Below are positions 7,721-15,930 of a stretch of DNA of 39,324 nucleotides, in pieces. Each line of letters starts with the position of its first letter. Position 1 is the first letter of the stretch. Origin of the DNA: RGIG8748 sp045646525 (GTDB lineage Bacteria > Bacillota > Clostridia > UMGS1810); contig JAZRKX010000001.1 of NCBI GenBank assembly GCA_045646525.1, positions 1 to 39,324 on the forward strand, in the 5' to 3' direction. The position numbers were made by a program, and so were the translations under genes. The notes under the pieces are model-generated. The model was not told the DNA's origin. It saw only the letters and a list, made by a program, of their open reading frames with translations, and ran no database searches.

Positions 7721-8077
7721 ATGGCTAGAGTAAAAGGCGCTATGGCTACAAGAAAGAGACATAAGAGAGTTTTAAAGCTCGCTAAAGGATACAGAGGTGC
7801 AAAGAGTAAGCTTTTCAGAACTGCAAAACAGGCAGTTATGAAGTCCTTATCCTATGCATACATCGGCAGAAAGCAGAAGAAGAGAGATTTCAGAAGACTC
7901 TGGATTACAAGAATAAGTGCTGCTTGCAAGATAAACGGCACAACATATTCCAAGTTTATGAACGGTCTTAAGAAAGCAGACATCAATATAAACAGAAAAA
8001 TGCTTTCCGAAATTGCTATTGCAGACCCTGCAGCTTTTGCAGAGCTTGTAGAAAAAGCTAATGCAGCTTTAAACTAA
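7721..8077 (+). CDS. rplT: 50S ribosomal protein L20
   Basis: The 118-residue product begins MARVKGAMATRKRHKRVLKL and contains GYRGAKSKLFRTAKQAVMKS and RDFRRLWITRISAACK, standard for bL20. L20 is needed for early 50S assembly and in Firmicutes and proteobacteria also represses its own operon by binding the mRNA. GAGGGAGG precedes the start. It is the last gene before a strong terminator at 8089-8130. Confidence 0.97.
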   Translation: MARVKGAMATRKRHKRVLKLAKGYRGAKSKLFRTAKQAVMKSLSYAYIGRKQKKRDFRRLWITRISAACKINGTTYSKFMNGLKKADININRKMLSEIAIADPAAFAELVEKANAALN

Positions 8078-8088
8078 TTTGAAATTTG

Positions 8089-8130
8089 AAACCACTATAT
8101 TTTTGTAAATATAGTGGTTTTGCTGCTTTT
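8089..8130 (+). terminator. Terminator of infC-rpmI-rplT
   Basis: AAACCACTATATTT (8089-8102) pairs perfectly with 8107-8120 around a four-base loop; TTTTGCTGCTTTT follows. Confidence 0.85.
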
Positions 8131-8163
8131 AAAAGCAAAAACTATGTAGAAGGAGGGGAGCTT

Positions 8164-8925
8164 ATGCAGAAAATAGAAAGTTCCTCCAACAGTGTTATAA
8201 AACAAACCAAAAAGCTTCTTACCTCATCGGGAAGAAAGAAACTCGGTATGTTCATTTTAGAGGGCGAAAGGCTAGTGCGCGATGCTCTCTCTTGCGGTGC
8301 GGATATAGAGTATATTCTGGTATCCGAGAGCTTTAATGCAGGCGATATTACCGATACTGTAAGGATGTACCAAATTCCCGATAAGCTTTTCAATGAGCTT
8401 AAAACCACCGTAAATTCTCAGGGCATCCTTGCTGTTGCAAAATACAGCCTTTTGGATTCATGCGATATAGATGTATCCAAGGGTACATATCTGTATCTTG
8501 ACTGCATTTCCGACCCCGGCAACATGGGCACTATCATACGAAGTGCAAATGCGTTTGGAGCAGACGGTATTATTCTGTCCGCAGGATGTGCCGATGTGTT
8601 CAATCCCAAGGTGCTTCGTTCGACCATGTCGGGAATATTTACGGTTAAACTCTATAAGGACGATGGCGGTGTTTTGCCGCTTTTATCACAAAGCGGATTT
8701 GATATCCTCGGCACCTTTCCAAACGGTGAATTCTCACCGCGAAGTTTTTTGTACGGGAATAAGTGCGTTATAGTTATGGGCAACGAGGCAAACGGCATAT
8801 GTCCCGAGGTGGAGGGGTATTGTACTCACAGGATTACAATTCCTATGACAAATGACGCAGAATCCTTGAATGTTTCCGTAGCTTGTGGTATAATGTTATA
8901 CGAATCATTTATTGCAAGACAATAA
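8164..8925 (+). CDS. TrmH/SpoU family RNA 2'-O-methyltransferase
   Basis: This 253-residue SPOUT enzyme transfers methyl from SAM to a ribose 2'-OH in rRNA or tRNA. The N-terminal substrate-binding domain holds the usual LEGERLVRDAL motif near residue 30. The three SpoU motifs follow: DPGNMGTIIRSANAFGAD, then IVMGNEANGI, then IPMTNDAESLNVSVACGIML, which form the trefoil-knot SAM site. The frame is open upstream to 8086, but that stretch is the rplT terminator, so ATG 8164 with GGAGGGGAG just before it is the start. Position after rplT is common for this family in Firmicutes. The target nucleotide cannot be inferred. Confidence 0.9.
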   Translation: MQKIESSSNSVIKQTKKLLTSSGRKKLGMFILEGERLVRDALSCGADIEYILVSESFNAGDITDTVRMYQIPDKLFNELKTTVNSQGILAVAKYSLLDSCDIDVSKGTYLYLDCISDPGNMGTIIRSANAFGADGIILSAGCADVFNPKVLRSTMSGIFTVKLYKDDGGVLPLLSQSGFDILGTFPNGEFSPRSFLYGNKCVIVMGNEANGICPEVEGYCTHRITIPMTNDAESLNVSVACGIMLYESFIARQ

Positions 8926-8946
8926 TCGGCTAAAGGAGTGAGTCAT

Positions 8947-10137
8947 ATGCTCAATTTTGAGTACCATGTACCCACAAGAATAATATTTGGAAAAGACACC
9001 CACAAAAATGTAGGAAGAATCATAAAGGAATACGGTTTTTCAAGAGTTTTGCTTCATTACGGCAAAGGCTCTGTTAAAAGCACGGGACTTTATGATGAGA
9101 TAATTTCATCATTAAATGAGAACGGCATAGATTTTATAGAACTTGGCGGAGCAGAGCCAAATCCCAAGCTTTCGCTTGTACGAGAGGGAGTAAGACTGGC
9201 CAAAGAACATAAATCTGAGCTTGTGCTTGCAGTTGGCGGCGGAAGTGTAATAGATTCTGCCAAGCTCATTGCTCACGGTGCACTGGTGGATTTTGACCCG
9301 TGGGAATTCAACGCACGCACAAAGACCTCGCAGGGTGCTCTTCCTGTAGGTACGGTGCTGACACTGTCTGCATCGGGAAGCGAAATGAGTGCATCATGCG
9401 TTATTACAAATGACGAAACAGGTCTTAAAAGAGGATTTGGAAGTGAGTACAACAGACCGCTGTTTTCTATATGCAACCCCTGTCTTACATATACGGTAAA
9501 CCGCTATCAGACCGCTTGCGGCATTGTGGATATACTTATGCACACTCTGGAGAGATATTTTACCGTAACAGAGCCATTTGACACTACAGACAACATGGCA
9601 TTTGCCGTAATAAAATCGGTATTAAAATCAGGGGAGAAAGCTCTCAAAAATCCAACAGAATACGATGCCAGAGCCAATCTTATGTGGGCGGGTTCTCTCT
9701 CGCATAATGGTCTTACCCATTGCGGTACAGATTTCTTTATGGGCTGTCACCAGCTAGAACATGAACTTAGCGGAATGTTCGATTCTGTGGCTCACGGAGC
9801 AGGTCTTGCCATCGTGTATCCCGCATGGGCAAAGTACATATATAAATACAATCCTAAGCGTTTTGCAACTCTTGCCACAGAGGCGCTTGGTATAGACGGA
9901 TCAGGCAAAAGTGCAGAGGAAACGGCACTTTTCGGTATAAAAATGCTTGAGGATTACTTCAAATCCATAGGTATGCCTACAAGACTCTCGGATTTAGGTA
10001 TTGAGATTACCGACAGCAACATAGAGGAAATGGCAGAAAAATGCACATTCTTCGGTAAAAGAAAGCTCACGGATTACAAAATGCTCGGCAAAGAGGAAAT
10101 TATAGAAATATTTAATTTAATGAAAGGGGAGTTATGA
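8947..10137 (+). CDS. Iron-containing alcohol dehydrogenase (butanol dehydrogenase type)
   Basis: This 396-residue group III Fe-ADH probably reduces an aldehyde with NAD(P)H during fermentation. The N-domain begins MLNFEYHVPTRIIFGKDTH, typical of BDH/YqdH-like enzymes. The nucleotide-binding GGGSVIDSAK lies near residue 98, and SASGSEMSA near 140. Metal-ligand stretches include DILMHTLERYF and SVAHGAGLAIVYPAW. A GTG at 8938 is in frame but lies inside the ribosome binding site; ATG 8947 has AGGAG eight bases before it. The stop is one base before cdaA, so the two may be co-transcribed. Substrate is not determinable from sequence. Confidence 0.92.
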   Translation: MLNFEYHVPTRIIFGKDTHKNVGRIIKEYGFSRVLLHYGKGSVKSTGLYDEIISSLNENGIDFIELGGAEPNPKLSLVREGVRLAKEHKSELVLAVGGGSVIDSAKLIAHGALVDFDPWEFNARTKTSQGALPVGTVLTLSASGSEMSASCVITNDETGLKRGFGSEYNRPLFSICNPCLTYTVNRYQTACGIVDILMHTLERYFTVTEPFDTTDNMAFAVIKSVLKSGEKALKNPTEYDARANLMWAGSLSHNGLTHCGTDFFMGCHQLEHELSGMFDSVAHGAGLAIVYPAWAKYIYKYNPKRFATLATEALGIDGSGKSAEETALFGIKMLEDYFKSIGMPTRLSDLGIEITDSNIEEMAEKCTFFGKRKLTDYKMLGKEEIIEIFNLMKGEL

Positions 10138-10138
10138 T

Positions 10139-10981
10139 ATGGGAGAAGTTTGGAGTATTCTCATACAGAATATAAGGCTCATAAGAGTAAGAGACTTTCT
10201 TGATATTCTCATAGTTGCGTGTGTTATATACGGCGGCTTCAGACTTGTTAAAGAAACCAGAGCAGTACAGATTGTAAAGGGTATTGTGGCACTTGTAATT
10301 GCCGCAGAGGTGGCAGATTGGATGGACCTTAACGCCATAAGCTATCTTCTTTCCAGTACGCTTCAGGTGGGAGTTCTTGCCATAATCATAATGTTCCAGC
10401 CTGAAATAAGACGCGCCCTCGAAAAGATAGGCACCACCACGGGTCAGTTTTTCAGCTCTACAGACGAAATCGAGGAACTGTCCGACGCTGTGTGCGAAGC
10501 GGCGGAGTACATGGCAGAGCGGAAGATTGGCGCTCTTATAATATTGGAACGCATGACTAAGCTTGGCGATATCATGAAGTCGGGTACAATGCTCGATGCC
10601 AGAATATCTTCCCAGCTTCTTATAAACATATTCATGTCCAATACACCGCTTCATGACGGTGCTGTTATCATAAGCGGAAATAAGATTAAGGCAGCAGCGT
10701 GCTTTTTGCCGCTCACGCAGAACAACAGCTTTTCCAAGGAACTTGGCACAAGACACAGAGCGGCAATAGGTGTTTCCGAGGTTGCTGACTGTCTTTCTGT
10801 AGTAGTATCCGAAGAAACGGGCAAGATATCTGTATCAGCCAATGGAAATCTTAATAGAAATGTATCTGTGCAGGACCTCAAAAAGACCATTATAAAGGAA
10901 TTCGGCACAGGTGATGACAAACTTCCAAGCAAGAAAACTTTCATAAGTAAGATTGCAGATTGGATGGTGAAGAAACCATGA
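10139..10981 (+). CDS. cdaA: Membrane diadenylate cyclase CdaA
   Basis: CdaA makes cyclic di-AMP from two ATP at the membrane; the messenger governs potassium and osmolyte transport and cell-wall homeostasis. The 280-residue protein has three membrane helices (about 20-37, 43-60, 66-88) and then the DAC domain, with the DGA motif at 173-175 (LHDGAVII) and RHR at 205-207 (LGTRHRAAIG), both catalytic. The start lies one base after the ADH stop with GGGGAG before it. Its last codon overlaps the cdaR start (ATGA), the normal cdaA-cdaR arrangement in Firmicutes. glmM, often third in this operon, is not here. Confidence 0.96.
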   Translation: MGEVWSILIQNIRLIRVRDFLDILIVACVIYGGFRLVKETRAVQIVKGIVALVIAAEVADWMDLNAISYLLSSTLQVGVLAIIIMFQPEIRRALEKIGTTTGQFFSSTDEIEELSDAVCEAAEYMAERKIGALIILERMTKLGDIMKSGTMLDARISSQLLINIFMSNTPLHDGAVIISGNKIKAAACFLPLTQNNSFSKELGTRHRAAIGVSEVADCLSVVVSEETGKISVSANGNLNRNVSVQDLKKTIIKEFGTGDDKLPSKKTFISKIADWMVKKP

Positions 10982-11925
10982 AAAAGCTGTTTGATTCAAA
11001 CTGGTTTACAATAACTATATCCGTACTGGTGGCTATAGTTCTGTGGGTATATGTTGTTTACGAAATAAGCCCCACCTTTGAAACCACCATAAAGAATGTA
11101 CCTGTAAAGTTTGTCCGTTATTCGGAGGAACTTACAAACGGTAAGCTTTCCGTGCTTTCCAAGAGCACTGAAACCGTGAATGTAAAAGTCAAAGGCAAGC
11201 GTTCCACTCTTGCCAAGGTTACAAGAGACTCTGTCTATTGCAGCGTTAATATGACTGATGTTGATGTAGCAGGCACACACAAGATTCCCATAGCGGTAAG
11301 CTTTGATATATCGGGTGTTGAGCTTGTGTCCAAGGACCCGTACAATGCGGTTATCGGGGTGGATAAGGTAGTAACAGAGGAAATGGATATCACTGTAGAG
11401 ACAAAGGGTACACCTGCCGAAGGCTTTGTGTACGATACCATTGAGTATTCTACCGACAAGATTAGAATTACAGGTGCAAAAAGCATTGTAAATAAAATCA
11501 AAAAAGCGCGTATAACTGTTGATATAACAGACAAAACGGATTCACAAAGCGGCAGATATAAGATACTTCTTACCGATAAGGACGGCAAAGAGGTGGATGA
11601 TACAGGTATAAGCAAGAATATCTCGTATGTAGAGGTAAAGTGCAACATACTTCAGTTAAAGGAGCTTCCCGTAAGCCCCTCCTTGTCTGCCAAGACTACC
11701 GCTGCAGGCAAAAAGGTGAGTGCGAAAACCATAACTCCCGAAAAGATTTCAGTTCTCGGACCGAGAGTTACAATGGAAGCACTCGATAAGCTTCCTACCG
11801 AGGAAATCAAGGTGTCGTATGTAAGAGACGGAGCCAAGGTAAGCGTTAAGCTCAAAGAACTTCCTGCAGGTGTTAAGCTTGAGGAAGAAATAGAAAAGGT
11901 AGATGTTGTACTAAAGGTGGAGTAG
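10978..11925 (+). CDS. cdaR: CdaA regulatory protein CdaR (YbbR domains)
   Basis: CdaR binds and modulates CdaA from outside the membrane. The 315-residue product has a single N-terminal membrane helix (WFTITISVLVAIVLWVYVVY, about residues 8-27) followed by YbbR-type repeats; the phrase PVKFVR.. near residue 42 and TVETKGTPAEGF.. near 142 begin two clear repeats, and further copies are probable near 215 and after. ATG 10978 overlaps the cdaA stop as ATGA. A longer frame from 10960 would lie inside cdaA. The stop TAG is one base from nth, so nth is probably in the same transcript. Confidence 0.93.
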   Translation: MKKLFDSNWFTITISVLVAIVLWVYVVYEISPTFETTIKNVPVKFVRYSEELTNGKLSVLSKSTETVNVKVKGKRSTLAKVTRDSVYCSVNMTDVDVAGTHKIPIAVSFDISGVELVSKDPYNAVIGVDKVVTEEMDITVETKGTPAEGFVYDTIEYSTDKIRITGAKSIVNKIKKARITVDITDKTDSQSGRYKILLTDKDGKEVDDTGISKNISYVEVKCNILQLKELPVSPSLSAKTTAAGKKVSAKTITPEKISVLGPRVTMEALDKLPTEEIKVSYVRDGAKVSVKLKELPAGVKLEEEIEKVDVVLKVE

Positions 11926-11926
11926 T

Positions 11927-12559
11927 ATGACAAAGAAGAAAAGAGCAGAAGAAATACAAAAGATTTTCGATGTTGTCTATGCCGATGCCAAATGCTCTCT
12001 GGATTATACCACAGAGCATGAGCTTCTTGTGGCGGTGCAGCTTTCGGCACAGTGTACGGATGCCAGAGTAAACATAGTTACAAAAGAACTTTTCAAGCGC
12101 TACACCTCGCCCGAAGAATTTGCCAATGCGGATTTATCGGAGCTGGAAGAGTATATAAAGTCATGCGGTTTTTATCGCAACAAGGCAAAAAACATCATAG
12201 CTTCTTCAAAGACAATCGTAGATAAGTATGGCGGCAAAATTCCCGATACAATGGAAGAACTTACAGCCCTTGCGGGAGTGGGACGCAAAACCGCCAACCT
12301 CATGCTTGGCGATGTGTTCGGCAAACCCGCCATTGTGGTAGACACGCATTGTATCCGTCTGTCAAACCGATTCGGTCTTGTAGACAGCAAGGACCCCGTA
12401 AAGATAGAAATACAGCTAAAAAAGACAGTAAATCCCGAAACTTCTGCAAGGTTTTGCCATCAGCTTGTATATCACGGCAGAGCCGTATGCACTGCAAGAA
12501 ATCCCTCTTGCAGCACATGTCCTGTAAAGCACCTTTGTAAAAGTGCACCCAAGGAGTAA
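11927..12559 (+). CDS. nth: Endonuclease III (DNA glycosylase/AP lyase)
   Basis: Nth removes oxidised pyrimidines and cuts the resulting abasic site. The 210-residue length is standard. The helix-hairpin-helix LTALAGVGRKTANLML carries the catalytic Lys; the catalytic Asp is in VVDTHCIRLSNRF. The C-terminal 4Fe-4S ligands show the exact C-x6-C-x2-C-x5-C spacing in CTARNPSCSTCPVKHLC. It follows cdaR by one base and ends two bases before the next gene, so it sits inside a tightly packed operon. Confidence 0.96.
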   Translation: MTKKKRAEEIQKIFDVVYADAKCSLDYTTEHELLVAVQLSAQCTDARVNIVTKELFKRYTSPEEFANADLSELEEYIKSCGFYRNKAKNIIASSKTIVDKYGGKIPDTMEELTALAGVGRKTANLMLGDVFGKPAIVVDTHCIRLSNRFGLVDSKDPVKIEIQLKKTVNPETSARFCHQLVYHGRAVCTARNPSCSTCPVKHLCKSAPKE

Positions 12560-12561
12560 GT

Positions 12562-13602
12562 ATGAATAAAAGACTCGCAAAAATTAAAGAATATCTAAAG
12601 GCAAATTCTGTAGACAGTCTTGTTGTAACAGACGAAAAGAATATAAGGTATCTTACTTCCTATACAGGAGAGGGTTATCTTGTAATTTCCCCCGATACAG
12701 ACTATCTTGTAACGGATTTCCGCTATATAAATCAGGCAAACACTCAAACCGAGGGACTTAATATATGCGATATTGCTTCCTTTAAACCCGAGGATGAATT
12801 CAAAAGATTTAATTCTGCTTTTTTTGAAGACGAGAGCATAAGCTATAAAAGGTATGAGAATTTGTCGGGAATTTTTTTAAACCTTACACCTTTGGGAAGC
12901 GTACTTAAGGATATGCGCTCTGTAAAGGACAAAAAGGAGATAGAATATATTTCCAAAGCGCAAAGCATAGCTGACAGAGCATTTACTCATATTTTAGGCT
13001 TTTTAAAGCCCGGCGTAAGCGAGAGAGATATAGCTTTGGAGATGGAATTTTTCATGAGACAAAACGGTGCCGAAAGGGTAAGCTTTGATACCATAGCTGC
13101 AACAGGTGCTCACGGCGCCATGCCCCATGCCGAGCCTGACGGCAGAAAGATACAAAACGGCGATTTCGTTGTGCTTGACTTTGGCTGTGTGTATAACGGC
13201 TATTCAAGCGATATGACCCGTACGGTATGTGTAGGCAAGGCATCGGATGAAATGAAGAAGATATATAATACCGTACTTAAAGCTCAGACTACATCTTTAG
13301 AGATGATAAAAGAGGGGATAGTAGCCTCGGATATCCATGTAAATGCACAGCGCATCATAGATGAAGTTTATCCCAATACATTTGGTCACGGTCTTGGGCA
13401 CGGAGTAGGACTTGATATCCACGAAAGTCCCAATCTTTCGCCCCGAAATCCCAATCCTTTAAAAAACGGCAATGTGGTTACAGTGGAGCCGGGCATATAT
13501 ATAGACGGTTTTTGCGGTGTGCGAATAGAGGATTTGGTGGTTGTAGACGGCGACAAATGTGTAAATCTTACACATTCAGACAAAAACCTTATAGAAATAT
13601 AA
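12562..13602 (+). CDS. Xaa-Pro aminopeptidase-type M24 metallopeptidase
   Basis: This 346-residue pita-bread peptidase cleaves N-terminal residues before proline. The creatinase-like N-domain spans about 1-125. The catalytic domain has all five metal ligands: Asp206 and Asp217 (VVLDFG, SSDMTRTV), His280 (HGLGHGVGLD), Glu309 (TVEPGIYI) and Glu323 (VRIEDLV); His189 (PHAEPDG) is also conserved. It lies just upstream of efp, the arrangement seen as yqhT-efp in Bacillus. The intact ligand set contrasts with the second M24 protein at 15931-17103. Confidence 0.93.
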   Translation: MNKRLAKIKEYLKANSVDSLVVTDEKNIRYLTSYTGEGYLVISPDTDYLVTDFRYINQANTQTEGLNICDIASFKPEDEFKRFNSAFFEDESISYKRYENLSGIFLNLTPLGSVLKDMRSVKDKKEIEYISKAQSIADRAFTHILGFLKPGVSERDIALEMEFFMRQNGAERVSFDTIAATGAHGAMPHAEPDGRKIQNGDFVVLDFGCVYNGYSSDMTRTVCVGKASDEMKKIYNTVLKAQTTSLEMIKEGIVASDIHVNAQRIIDEVYPNTFGHGLGHGVGLDIHESPNLSPRNPNPLKNGNVVTVEPGIYIDGFCGVRIEDLVVVDGDKCVNLTHSDKNLIEI

Positions 13603-13631
13603 CATAAAATGGTGTTTTTTGAAAAAAGTAC

Positions 13632-13660
13632 TTGAAAAATTGTACAATATCTTGTACAAT
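13632..13660 (+). promoter_or_regulatory. Promoter of efp with two TTGTACAA palindromes
   Basis: TTGAAA (13632-13637) and TACAAT (13655-13660) are 17 bases apart. Two copies of the palindrome TTGTACAA (13640-13647 and 13652-13659) lie 12 bases centre to centre; the second covers the -10. They could be an operator or a coincidence of AT-rich promoter DNA. Confidence 0.65.
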
Positions 13661-13703
13661 AGTAATATCTATATTAATGATTATTTATCGGAGGTATTTT
13701 ATA

Positions 13704-14261
13704 ATGATTACAGCAGGTGATTTCAGAAACGGAAAGACATTTGAATTCGAAGGCGGAGTTTGGCAGATAGTTGAATTCCAGCATGTTAAACCCGGTAAGG
13801 GCGCAGCTTTCGTAAGAACCAAGATTAAGAATGTTATCACGGGTTCTGTTGTAGAAAAAACTTTCAGACCTACAGAAAAGTTCGAAGAAGCTTTCATTGA
13901 AAGAAGAAAGATGCAGTATTCCTACATGGACGGCACACTTTACTATTTCATGGATATAGAAACATTCGATATGCTTCCCATCAACGAAGACCTTATTTCC
14001 GACAAGATGAAGTTCGTTAAGGAAAACGATGAATGTGTAGTTCTTTCTTTCAAGGGCAGCGTATTTGATATTGAACCCCCCACATTTGTTGAGCTTACTG
14101 TTACAGAAACAGAGCCCGGCTTCAAGGGTGATACATCCACAGGTGCTACAAAGCCCTGTACTGTTGAAACAGGCGCTCAGATTATGGTTCCTCTCTTTAT
14201 CGATAACGGTGATGTAATCCGTATCGATACAAGAACAGGCGAATACATGGAAAGAGCATAA
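13704..14261 (+). CDS. efp: Elongation factor P
   Basis: EF-P relieves ribosome stalling at polyproline stretches. The 185-residue product has the KOW-like N-domain (MITAGDFRNGKTFEFEGGVW) and two OB domains ending GDVIRIDTRTGEYMERA. The modification loop reads KPGKGAAFVRTK, with Lys at the family position; the tip is not the Arg-type of EarP systems. The frame is open further upstream, but only ATG 13704 has a ribosome binding site (GGAGG at 13690-13694). It has its own promoter and is followed 13 bases later by the acidic zinc-ribbon gene. Confidence 0.97.
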   Translation: MITAGDFRNGKTFEFEGGVWQIVEFQHVKPGKGAAFVRTKIKNVITGSVVEKTFRPTEKFEEAFIERRKMQYSYMDGTLYYFMDIETFDMLPINEDLISDKMKFVKENDECVVLSFKGSVFDIEPPTFVELTVTETEPGFKGDTSTGATKPCTVETGAQIMVPLFIDNGDVIRIDTRTGEYMERA

Positions 14262-14274
14262 AGGAGTAATTAAT

Positions 14275-14694
14275 ATGGAAAATATTTCTAAACAGATTGC
14301 ATACCTAAGAGGTCTTATGGATGGTCTTGACTATGATGATAACAGCAAGGAAGGCAGAATTTTCGATTGCATCTTAAATGTTTTGGACGAGATAGATGCT
14401 TCTATAGATGATCTCTACGATTATCAGGATGAAATCGCAGAGCAGGTAGACATCATAGATGAAGACTTAGCAGCCATAGAGAGCGAATTTGCGCAGGAGT
14501 GCGATTGTGATTGCGATTGCTGCTGCGACGACTATGACGATGATGACCTCGAATACTATGAGCTCGATTGCCCCACATGCGGCGAGACAATCTGCATAGA
14601 CGAAGATTTCTTCGATGGCGATGACGAAATTGTTTGCCCCAAGTGCGGCGAAACAATCGAAATCGACCTCGACGATGACGAGATAGAAGAATAA
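14275..14694 (+). CDS. Acidic zinc-ribbon protein, CD1247-like
   Basis: This 139-residue protein has a helical N-terminal domain (about 1-70: ISKQIAYLRGLMDGLDYD then a long acidic helix) like the domain named after C. difficile CD1247. It is followed by a very Cys/Asp-rich stretch at about 76-88 (CDCDCDCCCDD) and a C-terminal zinc ribbon with CPTC and CPKC pairs. It is strongly acidic overall. It lies 13 bases after efp with AAAGGAG before the ATG, and in many Clostridia this gene accompanies efp, but its function is not known. The Cys run could bind an extra metal; that is inference. Confidence 0.8.
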   Translation: MENISKQIAYLRGLMDGLDYDDNSKEGRIFDCILNVLDEIDASIDDLYDYQDEIAEQVDIIDEDLAAIESEFAQECDCDCDCCCDDYDDDDLEYYELDCPTCGETICIDEDFFDGDDEIVCPKCGETIEIDLDDDEIEE

Positions 14695-14704
14695 TTAATA
14701 TATA

Positions 14705-14737
14705 AAAAATCGGTGAACGAAGTTCACCGATTTTTTT
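14705..14737. terminator. Terminator after efp and the acidic protein
   Basis: AAAAATCGGTGAAC (14705-14718) pairs perfectly with 14722-14735 around a GAA loop, with T runs on both strands, so it can also serve the minus-strand operon ending at 14754. Confidence 0.88.
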
Positions 14738-14753
14738 GTCCTCATGCCAGGAT

Positions 14754-15488
14754 TTAGACTATTTTATTTTCTAAGTATTCCAACGACTTTGCCACCATTA
14801 CATCACCGATTTCGGTAGATGCTTCCTTGGCACTTTCTGTAAACCAATGCTTTATATCGCCAAGTCTTTCGAGCTTAACAGCTTCGGGATAGAGCGACAT
14901 AAGTATAGAGCATTCGTATTTACCTGCATGGTCGTAGCCTGTAGCATTCTGCACCTCGGTGCTCATCGTGGGTATTACCTTAATCCAGCTGAACGGGTCA
15001 TCACCGCCGCCTAAGTTTTCATAGTAGGAGGCATAGTTTTCGCTTCCCCACCAGCCTCTGCCCTGGGTCTTTTCCAGATATCTCATGGTAGCTCTCTTTG
15101 CCGCCTTCATATAGGAGAGGGTCATGGGCATAGGGGTTTCCTGCTCAAACTGATGGTGTATAACCACATATATGTTTCTAAGTCCCGCATCGAGCATATT
15201 TGTAAATATACCCATAAGATATGCTTCAAATATATCCTCTTCGATGTGAACTGTACCGCTTGTTTCGTCTGCTACGGCATAGCTCGAGGGACTGTAGTAG
15301 ATTGTGGGGGCAATCATGATTTCCTTTTTCTCGGAGAGCTTTTTAATAAGACCTTCTGCAATAAGTGTGTCACAGCCGTAGGAGCAATGAGGACCATGGT
15401 ACTCTACGGTGCCGCCGCATATTACAAAAGGTATTCTATTTTCCTTAACTTTATTTAACTCTCTCGGGAAGCTCATATTGTATTCCAT
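14754..15488 (-). CDS. Creatininase-family amidohydrolase
   Basis: The 244-residue product has the creatininase-family opening GGTVEYHGPHCSYGCDT, holding the Glu, His and Asp metal ligands of this fold. The second ligand motif, usually NGHxEN, here reads VVIHHQFEQE: on a straight alignment the ligand His is replaced by Gln while the Glu is kept, with His one or two places earlier. Family members hydrolyse cyclic or linear amides (creatinine, guanidine-type or pteridine-like substrates), so the substrate is uncertain. Good GGAGG precedes ATG 15488. It is the third gene of an operon, 12 bases after the ASRT-family gene. Confidence 0.8.
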   Translation of the reverse strand: MEYNMSFPRELNKVKENRIPFVICGGTVEYHGPHCSYGCDTLIAEGLIKKLSEKKEIMIAPTIYYSPSSYAVADETSGTVHIEEDIFEAYLMGIFTNMLDAGLRNIYVVIHHQFEQETPMPMTLSYMKAAKRATMRYLEKTQGRGWWGSENYASYYENLGGGDDPFSWIKVIPTMSTEVQNATGYDHAGKYECSILMSLYPEAVKLERLGDIKHWFTESAKEASTEIGDVMVAKSLEYLENKIV

Positions 15489-15500
15489 AATACTTCCTCC

Positions 15501-15866
15501 TTACTCTGAATAACCAAGTGTTGTATAGAATGCAAGATTTGCCTGAGTATTGTCAAGTCTTCCGTATTGAAGAACAATAGGTGTATTACTTGAAACCTTC
15601 ATGGCATACTGTGTCTCGAAAGGAACTTTGAATCCGCACATGTGCTCGATATTGTTCATTCTGAAGCACTTAACGCGTTTTGCACCAACTTCCCACGAAA
15701 TGCCTGTGTGAGGCTCTTTATCTGTAAAATAAATGCTTACATCAATCTTTGCATCTGCATCTGAATCATTAACGATAATAACCGACTCGTGACCTTTTGC
15801 AACACCCTCGCCCTCCTGGGGAAGCTCACAGTCGGGAATTATCCATTCTTTTTTACCTATTGCCAT
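15501..15866 (-). CDS. ASRT (sensory rhodopsin transducer) family small beta-sandwich protein
   Basis: With start ATG 15866 (GGAGG nine bases before) the product has 121 residues, close to Anabaena sensory rhodopsin transducer. Family marks are the IPDCELP opening, the GHESVIIVNDSDADA strand-turn, and YFTDKEPH followed by VGAKRVKCFRMN. No rhodopsin gene is present. Published family analysis proposed that such proteins bind small molecules, probably sugars, in metabolic operons. Here it sits between a creatinase-like M24 gene and a creatininase-like gene. It may sense or carry the substrate of those enzymes; this is inference. Further upstream in-frame codons lack a ribosome binding site and overlap a hairpin. 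Confidence 0.85.
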   Translation of the reverse strand: MAIGKKEWIIPDCELPQEGEGVAKGHESVIIVNDSDADAKIDVSIYFTDKEPHTGISWEVGAKRVKCFRMNNIEHMCGFKVPFETQYAMKVSSNTPIVLQYGRLDNTQANLAFYTTLGYSE

Positions 15867-15896
15867 AGTAATAAACCTCCTTGAATTTTCAAACGA

Positions 15897-15919
15897 GGGG
15901 CTGTAAAGATTACAGCCCC
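15897..15919 (-). promoter_or_regulatory. Intercistronic hairpin between M24 and ASRT genes
   Basis: GGGGCTGTAA (15897-15906) pairs perfectly with 15910-15919 around a three-base loop. No U-run follows on the transcribed (minus) strand, so it is more like an mRNA processing or stability element than a terminator. It would separate expression of the first gene from the two after it. Confidence 0.55.
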
Positions 15920-15930
15920 TGTGTGTTAAT

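Noticed and set aside
10112..10756. 214-residue frame on the minus strand opposite cdaA
   Set aside because: It lies entirely across a motif-complete cdaA, has no ribosome binding site and no recognisable protein features.
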